Of a stretch of DNA of 18,012 nt, positions 1-7,387 are shown piece after piece. The stretch is from assembly GCA_017353815.1 (NCBI GenBank), contig JAFMSB010000004.1:1-18012 (forward strand). The letters are read 5' to 3'. The notes under the pieces were generated by a model. It saw nothing but the letters and a program-made list of their open reading frames with translations. It made no database searches and was not told the origin of the DNA. The position numbers were made by a program, and so were the translations under genes. Source of the DNA: Methylocapsa sp. (GTDB lineage: Bacteria; Pseudomonadota; Alphaproteobacteria; Rhizobiales; Beijerinckiaceae). Position 1 is the stretch's first letter, and every line of letters begins with the position of its first letter.

Positions 1-49
1 GCACATGGACGCCGGGGCCTTCGTCAGGGCGGCGGGCAGGATCGCTCAT
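1..49 (-). CDS. Partial gene start downstream of radC, product unknown
   Basis: An ATG on the minus strand at 49-47 overlaps the radC stop codon (TGA at 48-46) in the ATGA arrangement typical of translationally coupled genes. The frame stays open for 16 codons to the window edge and begins [16 protein letters not shown]. The polar, proline- and charge-rich start has no visible signal peptide. Only the N-terminus is present, so no family can be assigned. The overlap suggests it is the third gene of a map-radC operon. It could still be a chance open frame, because 48 bases is very short. Confidence 0.45.
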   Translation of the reverse strand, partial: MSDPARRPDEGPGVHV

Positions 50-738
50 ATCATTCGGAGCCCCTTCAAACTGACATGGCCGTTCTTGCCGATGATCAAA
101 TGATCGTGCACCAAAACTTTGAGCGGCTTGCCGACTGCGATGATCTGATGCGTCAAATGAATATCGTCGGTCGACGGCTGCGGATCGCCGGACGGGTGAT
201 TGTGCACCAAAATGACCGCCGAGGCGCTGAGCTCGAGCGCGCGGCGCATGATCTCGCGCGGATAGACAGGCGCATGATCGATTGTGCCCACGCCCTGCAC
301 CTCATCGGCAATAAGGTGGTTCTTTTTGTCAAGAAAGAGCACCCGGAACTCCTCGTGGTCGAGGAAAGCCATTGCCGTGCGGCAATAGTCGACGACGGCG
401 GAAAAGCTTGACAGCGAAGGCCGGTTTTCGATCGAAGACTTGGCGAGGCGCCTTGCCGCCGCCTCCACGATTTTTAACTCAATTATTGCGGCCTCGCCAA
501 GACTTTCGATTTCGCGCAGCCGCTCGGGGCGCGCCGACACGGCGCCCGCAAATGAGCCAAAGCGCGCAATCAAACTTTTGGCGAGCGGCTTGAGGTCGCG
601 CCGCGGCATGGCGCGAAAAAGAACGAGTTCCAAAAGTTCATATTCGGCGAGCGCGTCCGCGCCGCCCTTGCGGAAGCGCTCGCGCAGCCGCTCCCGGTGG
701 CCGAGATAATGCGGCGCGCTCCCGCCGTGTTCCTCCAT
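46..738 (-). CDS. radC: RadC family protein (JAB/MPN domain, DNA repair-associated)
   Basis: RadC-family protein of about 230 residues. The N-terminal part ([10 protein letters not shown], then YELLELVLF) is the helical region usual in RadC. The C-terminal half carries the JAMM metal-binding motif: the HxH pair in [15 protein letters not shown], followed by Ser and Asp at the expected spacing (about H179, H181 and D192 from this start). The family resembles zinc hydrolases and was linked to DNA repair by the original E. coli radC allele; its biochemical role is unsettled. I chose the ATG at 738 because it overlaps the map stop codon as TAATG, which suggests translational coupling. A TTG at 777 in the same frame would add 13 residues and cannot be excluded. 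Its stop overlaps the start of the next gene. Confidence 0.93.
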   Translation of the reverse strand: MEEHGGSAPHYLGHRERLRERFRKGGADALAEYELLELVLFRAMPRRDLKPLAKSLIARFGSFAGAVSARPERLREIESLGEAAIIELKIVEAAARRLAKSSIENRPSLSSFSAVVDYCRTAMAFLDHEEFRVLFLDKKNHLIADEVQGVGTIDHAPVYPREIMRRALELSASAVILVHNHPSGDPQPSTDDIHLTHQIIAVGKPLKVLVHDHLIIGKNGHVSLKGLRMI

Positions 739-1580
739 TATGCGCTCGCCGGTCCGCTTGTCCGGTAGGGCGGACAATGCAGCCCTTTGGGCGAGAACGT
801 GAAGACCTCGCAGCCCGTCTGGGTGACGCCAAGGGAGTGCTCGAATTGTGCCGATAAGGAACGGTCGCGGGTGACCGCGGTCCAGCCGTCGGACAGGATC
901 TTTACATGCGAGCGGCCGAGATTGATCATCGGCTCGATGGTGAAGAACATGCCGGGCTTGAGCGGAATTCCCTCGCCGCGCCTGCCATAATGGAGAATAT
1001 TCGGCTCGTCATGAAATAGGCGGCCGAGTCCGTGGCCGCAAAAATCCCGCACGACCGAGCAGCGCTCGGATTCGGCATATTCCTGGATCGCGGCGCCAAT
1101 ATCGCCCGTCGTTCCGCCAGGGCGCACGGCTTTGATCGCGCGCATCATTGCCTCATAGGTGACTTCTACGAGACGCTGCGCCCTTCGCGGCACCTCGCCC
1201 ACAAGATACATGCGGCTCGCGTCCCCATGCCATCCGTCGACAATCAGAGTCACGTCGATGTTGAGGATGTCGCCTTCCCGCAAAGGCCTGCGCTCGGGGA
1301 TTCCGTGGCAAACAACATGGTTGACGGAAGTGCAGATCGATTTGCGGTAGCCGCGGTAGTCGAGCGGCGCGGGATAGGCATCATGCGCCAAGGCAAAATC
1401 GAAGATGAGGCTGTCGAGCGCCTCTGTGGTGGCGCCCGGCCGCACATGTTCCGTCAGAAGATCGAGGGCTTCGGCGGCAAGCTGGCCGGCGCGGCGCATG
1501 CCCGCAAAATCTGCCGGACCATGCAGTTTTATATGTCCGGGCTTGCGGCCCGCAATTTCGGCTGAACTTACAAAGGTCAT
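738..1580 (-). CDS. map: Type I methionine aminopeptidase
   Basis: Removes the initiator methionine from nascent cytosolic proteins, using a dinuclear metal centre in a pita-bread fold. All five metal ligands are visible: Asp in NIDVTL, Asp in [10 protein letters not shown], His in [10 protein letters not shown], Glu in [11 protein letters not shown] and Glu in QFEHSLGVT (about D109, D120, H183, E216 and E247). The substrate-side His in [10 protein letters not shown] is also present. I chose the ATG at 1580 because GAGGCCGGAAACA lies just upstream; another in-frame ATG at 1628 has no Shine-Dalgarno sequence and would add 16 unusual residues. The C-terminus runs about 25-30 residues past the last ligand. 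Its stop overlaps the radC start by one base. It is divergent from hom. Confidence 0.95.
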   Translation of the reverse strand: MTFVSSAEIAGRKPGHIKLHGPADFAGMRRAGQLAAEALDLLTEHVRPGATTEALDSLIFDFALAHDAYPAPLDYRGYRKSICTSVNHVVCHGIPERRPLREGDILNIDVTLIVDGWHGDASRMYLVGEVPRRAQRLVEVTYEAMMRAIKAVRPGGTTGDIGAAIQEYAESERCSVVRDFCGHGLGRLFHDEPNILHYGRRGEGIPLKPGMFFTIEPMINLGRSHVKILSDGWTAVTRDRSLSAQFEHSLGVTQTGCEVFTFSPKGLHCPPYRTSGPASA

Positions 1581-1798
1581 TGTTTCCGGCCTCGCCCGGC
1601 AGCCTCGCAGGCTTTCCGCCATCTCCATTTAAGCTGCCGCAGGCCTGAGATAAGCTCCGGTCTTGCGGTTGCCAAGTCTTGCTCTTGCAGCCGGCGCCGG
1701 ACGCTGTCCAGCCCGGCTTGATCCTACCATAAAAATCGGGCAGAAGCCGTCTTGCCCAATTGACTTATCCCCGTCCTCGCCGCCGCAGGCTTCCCTCC

Positions 1799-3106
1799 AT
1801 GCCCTCTCCCTTGCGCATCGGCATTGCCGGACTCGGCACCGTCGGCGCGGCCGTCATGCGGCTGCTCGATCGCCAGGCGGAGGCGCTGCAGAGCCGCGCT
1901 GGGCGCCAGATCACCATTGCGGGCGTGTCCGCCAGCCAGAAGGGAAAGGACCGGGGCATCAGCCTGGCCCATTTCCCCTGGTTTGACGATTGCGTGGCGC
2001 TTGCTCGCTCGCCGAACATCGACCTTTTTGTTGAGTTGGTGGGGGGCGCAGATGGCGTGGCGCTTGCCGCCGCCGAAGCCGCGCTCGGCGCAGGCAAATC
2101 CCTGGTGACGGCCAATAAAGCGCTGCTGGCCAAACACGGCATGCGGCTTGCGGCGCTCGCCGAGGAAAAAGGCATCGCGCTTGCCTTCGAGGCCTCCGTC
2201 GCCGGCGGCATCCCCGTTGTCAAAACCCTGCGCGAGGGCCTTGCCGGCAATTTCATCGAGCGCGTCTATGGCATTTTGAACGGCACTTGCAATTACATCT
2301 TGACCCGGATGGAGGCAGAGGGGCTCTCTTTCGCGCAATGCGTCAAGGAGGCGCAGAGGCTCGGCTATGCGGAGGCCGATCCGAGCTTCGATGTCGGAGG
2401 TTCCGATACGGCGCATAAGCTCGCCATTTTGACCTCGCTTGCTTTCGGCACCGTCATCGATACGAAGGCAATCAGCATCGAGGGAATTCAATCCATCACA
2501 CCTGCCGATCTCGAGGCGGCATCGGAGCTTGGCTTTCGCATAAAACTTCTTGGCGTTGCCGAGCGCACGCCTCTCGGCATCGAGCAGCGCGTGCATCCGA
2601 CCATGGTTGCCAAATCCACCGCGATCGCCCAGGTCGATGGCGTAACCAATGCGGTCACGATCGATGCCGATGCCGTGCATGAGCTGACCCTCGTCGGCCC
2701 CGGCGCCGGCGGCGAGGCTACGGCCTCGGCCATTGTCGCTGATGTTGCCGATATCGCGCGCGGCGTGCGCTCGGCGCCTTTCGGGCGGCCGGTAACCTCG
2801 CTTGTGCCGGTGACCCCGGCGCCGATGCAGTTGCACGAAGGCGGCTATTACATACGGCTTTCGGTTTACGATCAGCCGGGCGCTGCGGCGGCCATTGCAA
2901 CGCGCATGGCGGAGAAAGGCATTTCGCTCGAAAGCATCGTGCAACGCCGCAGCCCGCGAGCCAAAGCAACTCCCGGCGAGGCCGTGCCCGTCGTGCTCAT
3001 CACCCACGCCACACATGAGAAGGCGGTCCGCCAAGCGCTTGAGGCGGCCATCGCCGATGGATTCCTGGCGGAGTCGCCGCAGGTGATCCGCATCGAGCGA
3101 GAGTAA
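1799..3106 (+). CDS. hom: Homoserine dehydrogenase
   Basis: Reduces aspartate semialdehyde to homoserine with NAD(P)H, the branch point to threonine, methionine and isoleucine. From the N-terminus the protein shows a Rossmann nucleotide-binding loop GIAGLGTVG (about residues 8-16), TANKALLAKHG, the family signature GILNGTCNYILTRME, and the catalytic-region DVGGSDTAHKLAIL with its lysine. An ACT regulatory domain closes the protein (YYIRLSVYDQPGAAAAIA onward), typical of feedback-controlled monofunctional enzymes. At about 435 residues it has the usual length for this form, not the aspartokinase fusion. I chose the ATG at 1799 because it places the Rossmann strand at the very start; a TTG at 1760 would add 13 Arg/Pro-rich residues. 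It is monocistronic as far as visible, with a 6-bp hairpin just after the stop. Confidence 0.96.
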   Translation: MPSPLRIGIAGLGTVGAAVMRLLDRQAEALQSRAGRQITIAGVSASQKGKDRGISLAHFPWFDDCVALARSPNIDLFVELVGGADGVALAAAEAALGAGKSLVTANKALLAKHGMRLAALAEEKGIALAFEASVAGGIPVVKTLREGLAGNFIERVYGILNGTCNYILTRMEAEGLSFAQCVKEAQRLGYAEADPSFDVGGSDTAHKLAILTSLAFGTVIDTKAISIEGIQSITPADLEAASELGFRIKLLGVAERTPLGIEQRVHPTMVAKSTAIAQVDGVTNAVTIDADAVHELTLVGPGAGGEATASAIVADVADIARGVRSAPFGRPVTSLVPVTPAPMQLHEGGYYIRLSVYDQPGAAAAIATRMAEKGISLESIVQRRSPRAKATPGEAVPVVLITHATHEKAVRQALEAAIADGFLAESPQVIRIERE

Positions 3107-3108
3107 GC

Positions 3109-3126
3109 CGCGGGCGCAATCCCGCG
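3109..3126 (+). terminator. Weak hairpin after hom
   Basis: CGCGGG and CCCGCG form a perfect 6-bp stem around a CGCAAT loop, starting 3 bases after the hom stop codon. There is no following T-run, so it is at best an inefficient or rho-assisted terminator, or an mRNA 3'-end stabiliser. Confidence 0.3.
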
Positions 3127-3152
3127 ATCTCACATAAAATGCGCATGCCAAG

Positions 3153-3980
3153 ATGACACACGCCAGCGAAAAAGACGTCCATTCACCTTTGCGGCGCTTC
3201 CTCAGCCGGTTCGCCCGCAACAAAAATCCATCTGGCGGCGGCGAACCTATTCGAATTGACGCTGGGTTTCGAAGCTGGGACGACGCTAAGAAAAATGTGG
3301 CTGGGTATGAGTCTGAATGTTTTTTTGAGCGCGTTAGAAATGCGGCCGAGGCGGTTGCCGATGGCAAGGCCGTCTATGAGCGTGAGAGTGTCGTTTTTGA
3401 CAAGATTCAGTATTCCTGGCCTTTGCTGGCATCCCTTCTATTTGCGGCGGCAAATCTGCGGCGTCTCAGGCTAATCGACTTTGGGGGGTTAGGAACATCC
3501 TTTCGGCAAAACAGAAAATTCCTCACCGCACTGGAAATTCCCTGCGAATGGCGGATCGTCGAACAACGGCAGCTTGTCGAGATTGGGCGCAGGGAGTTCA
3601 CAAGCAAATACATAACATTTTATAATTCTATCGGAGAAGCGCTAAAAGATGGCGTTGACGCCGTGCTTTTTTCGGGCGTGCTCGGCTATTTGGAAAATCC
3701 ATACCGGATTTTGAGCGAAGCGATTGAATCCGGGGCGCCATGTATTATTCTCGACCGGACTCGCGTCACCTTAGAGGCAAATGACATCTTTGCCGTTCAA
3801 CATGTCCCGCCTTCCATTTACGAGGCCTCGTTTCCGCTGCGTGCCTTCAACTACAATAATTTATTGTCGCCTTTACGTGAGCATTACGAGGTTGTGGAAG
3901 AGTGGGCTTCTGAAGTGCAGCCAGGCCTGCAGACAACAGGTATGGGATTTTTGCTAAGGCGCAGGCAAGGCCCGGCTTGA
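3153..3980 (+). CDS. TIGR04325-type putative methyltransferase
   Basis: A protein of 275 residues whose layout matches the TIGR04325 (LIC12133-like) putative methyltransferases, often found among polysaccharide or surface-glycan genes. Recognisable blocks are the early DAGFRSWDDAKKN and GYESECFFERVR, then YSWPLLASLLFAA, a glycine-rich likely SAM-binding strand LIDFGGLGTSFRQNRKFL (about residues 108-125), LFSGVLGYLENPY, and a late CIILDRTRVTLE. The assignment rests on remembered family motifs; the substrate is unknown. No Shine-Dalgarno sequence is obvious before the ATG. Base composition is clearly more A/T-rich than hom or map, with TTT, ATA and TTA codons, suggesting acquisition by transfer. 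No glycosyltransferase or other glycan gene lies beside it in this window. Confidence 0.8.
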   Translation: MTHASEKDVHSPLRRFLSRFARNKNPSGGGEPIRIDAGFRSWDDAKKNVAGYESECFFERVRNAAEAVADGKAVYERESVVFDKIQYSWPLLASLLFAAANLRRLRLIDFGGLGTSFRQNRKFLTALEIPCEWRIVEQRQLVEIGRREFTSKYITFYNSIGEALKDGVDAVLFSGVLGYLENPYRILSEAIESGAPCIILDRTRVTLEANDIFAVQHVPPSIYEASFPLRAFNYNNLLSPLREHYEVVEEWASEVQPGLQTTGMGFLLRRRQGPA

Positions 3981-4042
3981 TTTGGCGGGAGCGGCGCCCC
4001 CGGCGCTGCAAATGCAGGCCCCCGGCGTGGCAAAATGGCTGG

Positions 4043-4474
4043 TCAGCTGGCCTGCGCGGCCCAAAGGAAGAGCGCCGTGGCCGCAGCGCCGAGCGCGCCG
4101 CGGGCGGCATGCAGCCTGCCCCACTGCTCAATCAATGCCCGGCTGTCCGGCCCCGCGCTTTCCGCTTCCATGGCCATAAGGCGGCTGTTTACGGGCATGA
4201 TGACGATGAGCGTGAAGGGCCAATTGGCAAGGAGTACGAGCGCGCCCAGAAGAAAGCGCCAGCCGGAAACATAGGCCGCAATCGCGCCCAGGATAAAGCC
4301 GAGAAGCGCCAAGGGAGCCTGCATCGCAAAACCGCGTTTATAGGCCGGCTTCCATTCGGCAAGCAGCGCGCAGTCATCGAGCCCGAGCCGCGCCGGCTGC
4401 TCCGCCACGCTGACATAAATGGCGGCTCCCGTGAAAAGAGACGCAGTGACGAGTGCCAGTTCTCCTGCAAGCAT
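4043..4474 (-). CDS. DUF1772 (anthrone oxygenase-like) membrane protein
   Basis: A small integral membrane protein of 143 residues with about four hydrophobic segments: roughly residues 3-22 (start to IYVSVAEQPAR), 52-70 (APLALLGFILGAIAAYVSG), 72-92 (RFLLGALVLLANWPFTLIVI) and 125-141. The signature NWPFTLIVIMPVNSRL followed by a conserved WGRLHAARGALG segment is what I recognise as DUF1772, a family that includes fungal anthrone oxygenase-like proteins. Bacterial members have no settled function. A strong AGGAGATAGC sequence lies directly before the ATG at 4474, supporting the start. Its 3' end faces the 3' end of the upstream methyltransferase gene; the two are convergent with about 60 bases between them. 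Confidence 0.8.
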   Translation of the reverse strand: MLAGELALVTASLFTGAAIYVSVAEQPARLGLDDCALLAEWKPAYKRGFAMQAPLALLGFILGAIAAYVSGWRFLLGALVLLANWPFTLIVIMPVNSRLMAMEAESAGPDSRALIEQWGRLHAARGALGAAATALFLWAAQAS

Positions 4475-4542
4475 GCTATCTCCTCGAACCCTCTGGGCTG
4501 CGGCGGCACGCGGCGCCTCGTTTTGCGATGATGCGCGCGCCC

Positions 4543-4707
4543 TTAGGACGCAAACCCGCCGCGCTCCGCTATTGCGGCCGCATCTCGTGCCTCATGCAAC
4601 ACGCGGACAATTACCATGTCGGTGTCGTTGAAGGCGTAATAGATCGCGTAATTTGCTTGAGAGGGGACGCGCAAGTCGGACGCTCGTTCCTCCCGCGAAG
4701 CGCCGCA
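4543..4707 (-). pseudogene. Remnant of a ParE/RelE-type toxin gene (C-terminal half)
   Basis: Reading the minus strand from 4707 to the TAA at 4545-4543 gives 54 residues with no start codon. They include SREERASDLRVPS, NYAIYYAFNDTDMVIVRVLH and EARDAAAIAERG. This matches the C-terminal half of ParE/RelE superfamily toxins, where a strand with I-x-Y is followed by a V-x-I-x-R-V-L-H strand and a short A-R-D tail. The N-terminal helices are missing, and an in-frame TGA at 4710-4708 separates it from the GH19 remnant upstream. No antitoxin gene is visible. It is therefore probably a dead fragment. The call rests on motif resemblance only. Confidence 0.65.
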
Positions 4708-4959
4708 TCATGCCGAGATCCGCGCGGCCCTCGTATTCTCCGCCGGATCCATACTGACGGTTGTGCGAAAGCCACCGGACTCTTCAAAGGTTCGCGAAAG
4801 GAAGTGCCCAATGCGCAGTCGCGTATCGCTCGCGTATTTATCGAGCGCAGCCGTGCAGCATTTGCCAACAGCAGCAATTATTTGGGCCTGCTTTTGCTTC
4901 CTTTCGCCGGTGGCGCGAGGAGCAATCTCGCGAAGAAGCGTGGCATCGACCTCGATCAT
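4708..4959 (-). pseudogene. Truncated, frameshifted GH19 chitinase/endolysin gene
   Basis: An ATG at 4959 preceded by a good Shine-Dalgarno sequence (GGGCGGGAG) opens a frame of 83 codons. Its start resembles the N-terminal region of phage-type glycoside hydrolase family 19 proteins: LLREIAPRA, KQAQIIAAVG, LDKYASDTRLRIGHFLSRT, ESGGFRTTV. GH19 enzymes cleave chitin or peptidoglycan, and the glutamate of the usual H-E-S motif is retained as EES. Near 4753 the homology switches to another minus-strand frame, which reads YGSGGEYEGRADLG, the expected continuation after FRTT. That indicates a small indel. Homology ends at about 4712, so most of the catalytic domain (about 200 residues expected) is absent. 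The gene abuts a ParE-like remnant. It is presumably non-functional. Confidence 0.7.
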
Positions 4960-4996
4960 ATGAATACTCCCGCCCGCTACAATGGCAGCCTGGGGC

Positions 4997-5920
4997 TCAC
5001 TTCCAAATTTCGTCGGCGGCGACCGGCGTCACGCGGTCGCCATCCCGCAGAAATGCCCCGGCCCTTGCCACGACCATGTCGCCTTCGCTAATCCCTTGCC
5101 GGACCTCAACATTTCCCTCAGATCGCAATCCCGTCGAGACAAACCGCGACTCGACCCGGTCGTCGCGAACAATTTGGACTACAGTACCTTCCTCGCTGTA
5201 CAACAGCGCCGATAAGGGGATGGCGACACCATCGCAATTTCGCCCGGATTTTACGAAGGCCCGCCCAATCATCCCGGCCTTCAACCGCTCATCGGGTTCG
5301 ACCGAGAGACGAACCTCGCCCAGTTGCGTCGAAGGATCAACCCAACCCGCAACGGCTCTTACCTTCCCCGCGAGTTCCCCAATTCCGGCAACTTTGACCC
5401 GCGCCGGCAGTCCGGCAGTCAGCTTGGAAAGAAATTTGGCCGGGATCTGGGCCGAGAATTCGAGTTCCCCGCCGCCAATAATCGCGAACAGCGGTTCTGC
5501 TCTTTGCGAAGCTATGGCGCCAATGACGGCGCTAGATTTGCTTACAATCCCCGCTGCCGGGGCGGGAACTCCAATTTCCCCGGAGCCCGGCTGTTCCGGA
5601 TTTATAAGCTGCGCGAGAACTTGTCCTGCGGCAACTTTCGCCCCAGGCTCGGCGGCAACCTTTAAAACCACCCAGCCTTCCCGGTCCGGCCGGACGGAGA
5701 TCTCCTGTTTTGGGACGAGGGCGCCAGCAATCTCTGTCACATCATCGAAGCAAGACTTCTTGGCAAGCGTGACGCTTACCGCCGCGCCTTTTACCGGCTT
5801 TGGTTCGGGGGGCGCGGCAGAAAAGATGTGCGCGGCAACAACATAGACGCCTGCGGCAAGCAGCAGCCCGGCCAATCCGAGCAGCGCGGGCCGGGACAAG
5901 ATCAGCTTTCCTATTTCCAT
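4997..5920 (-). CDS. RND-type efflux periplasmic adaptor (HlyD/MFP family)
   Basis: Membrane fusion protein that would bridge an inner-membrane pump and an outer-membrane channel. An N-terminal membrane anchor (about residues 8-30, SRPALLGLAGLLLAAGVYVV) is followed by a lipoyl/barrel-sandwich half (ISVRPDREGWVVLKVAAEPG, GAKVAAGQVLAQL), the second half (VPAPAAGIVSKSSAVIGA), a beta-barrel (LPARVKVAGIGELAGKV) and a membrane-proximal domain (IPLSALLYSEEGTVVQIV to the end). The helical hairpin between the lipoyl halves is very short, as in compact adaptors. I chose the ATG at 5920; a TTG at 5929 with GGAAAG upstream is an alternative. No pump or outer-membrane channel gene is in the window, and its downstream side runs straight into a decayed GH19 gene. 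Confidence 0.87.
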   Translation of the reverse strand: MEIGKLILSRPALLGLAGLLLAAGVYVVAAHIFSAAPPEPKPVKGAAVSVTLAKKSCFDDVTEIAGALVPKQEISVRPDREGWVVLKVAAEPGAKVAAGQVLAQLINPEQPGSGEIGVPAPAAGIVSKSSAVIGAIASQRAEPLFAIIGGGELEFSAQIPAKFLSKLTAGLPARVKVAGIGELAGKVRAVAGWVDPSTQLGEVRLSVEPDERLKAGMIGRAFVKSGRNCDGVAIPLSALLYSEEGTVVQIVRDDRVESRFVSTGLRSEGNVEVRQGISEGDMVVARAGAFLRDGDRVTPVAADEIWK

Positions 5921-6083
5921 ATCTCTCAATCTGACTTTCCTGCGCGCGCTGGCCCCAACTCGGCGGCGGCGGTTCGGAAGACTAGCGCGCCGCCTGCCCG
6001 GCGCAAGCCCCCAAAGTTTAGGTTATTGCAGAAGCACAGCGAATCGGCTTTCTTTGCCAGCGGGCGCTCTTGCGGGGGAACAG

Positions 6084-6746
6084 GTGGAAGCCAGGATCAA
6101 GAACTCTGCCGCCTCCCAGCTGTTGGCGGCGGCGGGCGGCAGGCAATTTCGAACCGTTTTGGCGGATCCGCCGTGGCGGTTTCAAAACAAGACGGGAAAG
6201 GTTGCGCCCGAGCACCGGCGCCTTACCCGTTATGCGACCATGACGCCTGCGGATATTTGCGCCCTGCCGGTGGAAGGGCTGTGCACACCCGCGGCCCATC
6301 TGTACCTCTGGTGTCCGAATGCGCTTCTGCCCGAAGGCCTTTCCGTCATGGCGGCATGGGGGTTCACCTATAAGGCCAATATTGTCTGGCATAAGATCAG
6401 GAAAGATGGCGGGCCGGATGGGCGCGGAGTCGGGTTTTATTTCCGCAATGTCACGGAGCTCCTTCTGTTCGGCGTGCGCGGCAAAGGCGCCCGCACCCTT
6501 GCGCCTGGCCGCAGGCAGGTCAATTATCTGGCGAGCCGCAAGCGTGAGCATTCGCGTAAGCCCGACGAGCAATACCAGCTTATCGAATCCTGCTCGCCGG
6601 GGCCTTATCTCGAGCTGTTTGGCCGTGGAGTCCGGGAGGGCTGGCAGACCTTTGGCAATGAGGCGGAGGCTTCCTACGAGCCTCGATGGAAGACCTACGC
6701 CCACAATTCGGCGTCCGAGCGCTCCAAGCTCACCGCGGCCGCCTGA
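6084..6746 (+). CDS. MT-A70 family adenine methyltransferase
   Basis: Likely N6-adenine methyltransferase of the MT-A70 superfamily, about 220 residues. The catalytic DPPW motif sits in FRTVLADPPWRFQNKTGK (about residues 28-31). Downstream blocks match stand-alone bacterial and phage members: APEHRRLTRYATM, HLYLWCPNALLPEGLSVM, GFYFRNVTELLLFGVRGK, KREHSRKPDEQY and SPGPYLELFGRG. I chose the GTG at 6084 because GGGGGAA lies 3 bases upstream at suitable spacing; a TTG at 6054 would add 10 residues. There is no restriction endonuclease gene nearby, so it looks like an orphan methylase that may be regulatory or phage-derived. DNA is the probable substrate, by family analogy only. Confidence 0.9.
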   Translation: MEARIKNSAASQLLAAAGGRQFRTVLADPPWRFQNKTGKVAPEHRRLTRYATMTPADICALPVEGLCTPAAHLYLWCPNALLPEGLSVMAAWGFTYKANIVWHKIRKDGGPDGRGVGFYFRNVTELLLFGVRGKGARTLAPGRRQVNYLASRKREHSRKPDEQYQLIESCSPGPYLELFGRGVREGWQTFGNEAEASYEPRWKTYAHNSASERSKLTAAA

Positions 6747-6860
6747 CCGTTGCTCGATTTATTGCCGCTGTTTAGGGCTCCCGCATGCCGCTGCTGCAAT
6801 GCAATGGCGCTTGCAGCATGTCCTGCAAGCAGCGATGGAAAATCCGGGGGGCGAGCAGGC

Positions 6861-7199
6861 ATGCGGCTGCGAACCGATTTTTGGGTGGCGGCCTATATTC
6901 GCCGCTGCGAGCTCGAAGGCGCCTTTGCCGTGCTGCGCCGCCGCGGCGCGCCCGAAGCAGGTGCGATTTTTATCAAGATCGATAATTTGAGCGGCTGCTC
7001 CGCCCTTTACGGCCCGGCGCCGCAAAGCGAGCTCAAAGACAGCCACGAGCGGATCTTTGAAAGGCTCCATTCCGCTCCCTGGATCGCGCCTGCCGAGGCC
7101 GAACAAAAGCTTTTGAAGCAAATACGCTTCGATCCGGATATTTGGATCATCGAGACCGAGGACAGGCAGGGCCGTTCGTTTCTTGATGTTGTCGCATAG
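6861..7199 (+). CDS. DUF1491 family protein
   Basis: A small, probably cytosolic protein of 112 residues. The start MRLRTDFWVAAYIRRCELEG and the following RRRGAPEAGAIFIKID, then LYGPAPQ, are what I recognise as DUF1491, a family largely confined to alphaproteobacteria with no established function. The late LLKQIRFDPDIWIIETEDR and FLD segments also fit. The frame is open upstream to 6750, but family similarity begins at the ATG at 6861, which is preceded by GGGGGGCGAGC. It lies about 115 bases after the MT-A70 gene on the same strand and may be co-transcribed with it. Confidence 0.85.
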   Translation: MRLRTDFWVAAYIRRCELEGAFAVLRRRGAPEAGAIFIKIDNLSGCSALYGPAPQSELKDSHERIFERLHSAPWIAPAEAEQKLLKQIRFDPDIWIIETEDRQGRSFLDVVA

Positions 7200-7237
7200 G
7201 CGCGAAATGCGCAGGTATGCTGTGTGCAGGCGGGCCG

Positions 7238-7266
7238 CGAGAGAGCCGGAAAGCTCCCTGCTCTCG
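7238..7266. terminator. Hairpin between convergent genes
   Basis: CGAGAG and CTCTCG form a 6-bp stem with an inner AGC/GCT pairing in the loop. It lies between the convergent DUF1491 and NUDIX genes. There is no T-run on either side, so it is only a possible bidirectional or rho-assisted terminator. Confidence 0.25.
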
Positions 7267-7387
7267 TGCACGCCCGGAAGCGAAAAGGGCGCGTCAAAAC
7301 TCGTCTGTTTATCAATTTGTCCTCGTGGGATAAATGACAAGCTGCGATTTCATCGGGCGGGGATTGTCAAATCATATCCTGGGCTCG

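Noticed and set aside
1724..3367. A 547-codon open frame antisense to hom, longer than hom itself
   Set aside because: Its product is low-complexity Arg/Gly/His-rich with no family motifs, whereas the opposite strand encodes a complete homoserine dehydrogenase. Such frames are common in high-G+C coding DNA.
4761..5846. A 361-codon plus-strand frame opposite the adaptor gene
   Set aside because: The Ser/Pro/Arg-rich product lacks motifs and overlaps a clear RND adaptor on the minus strand.
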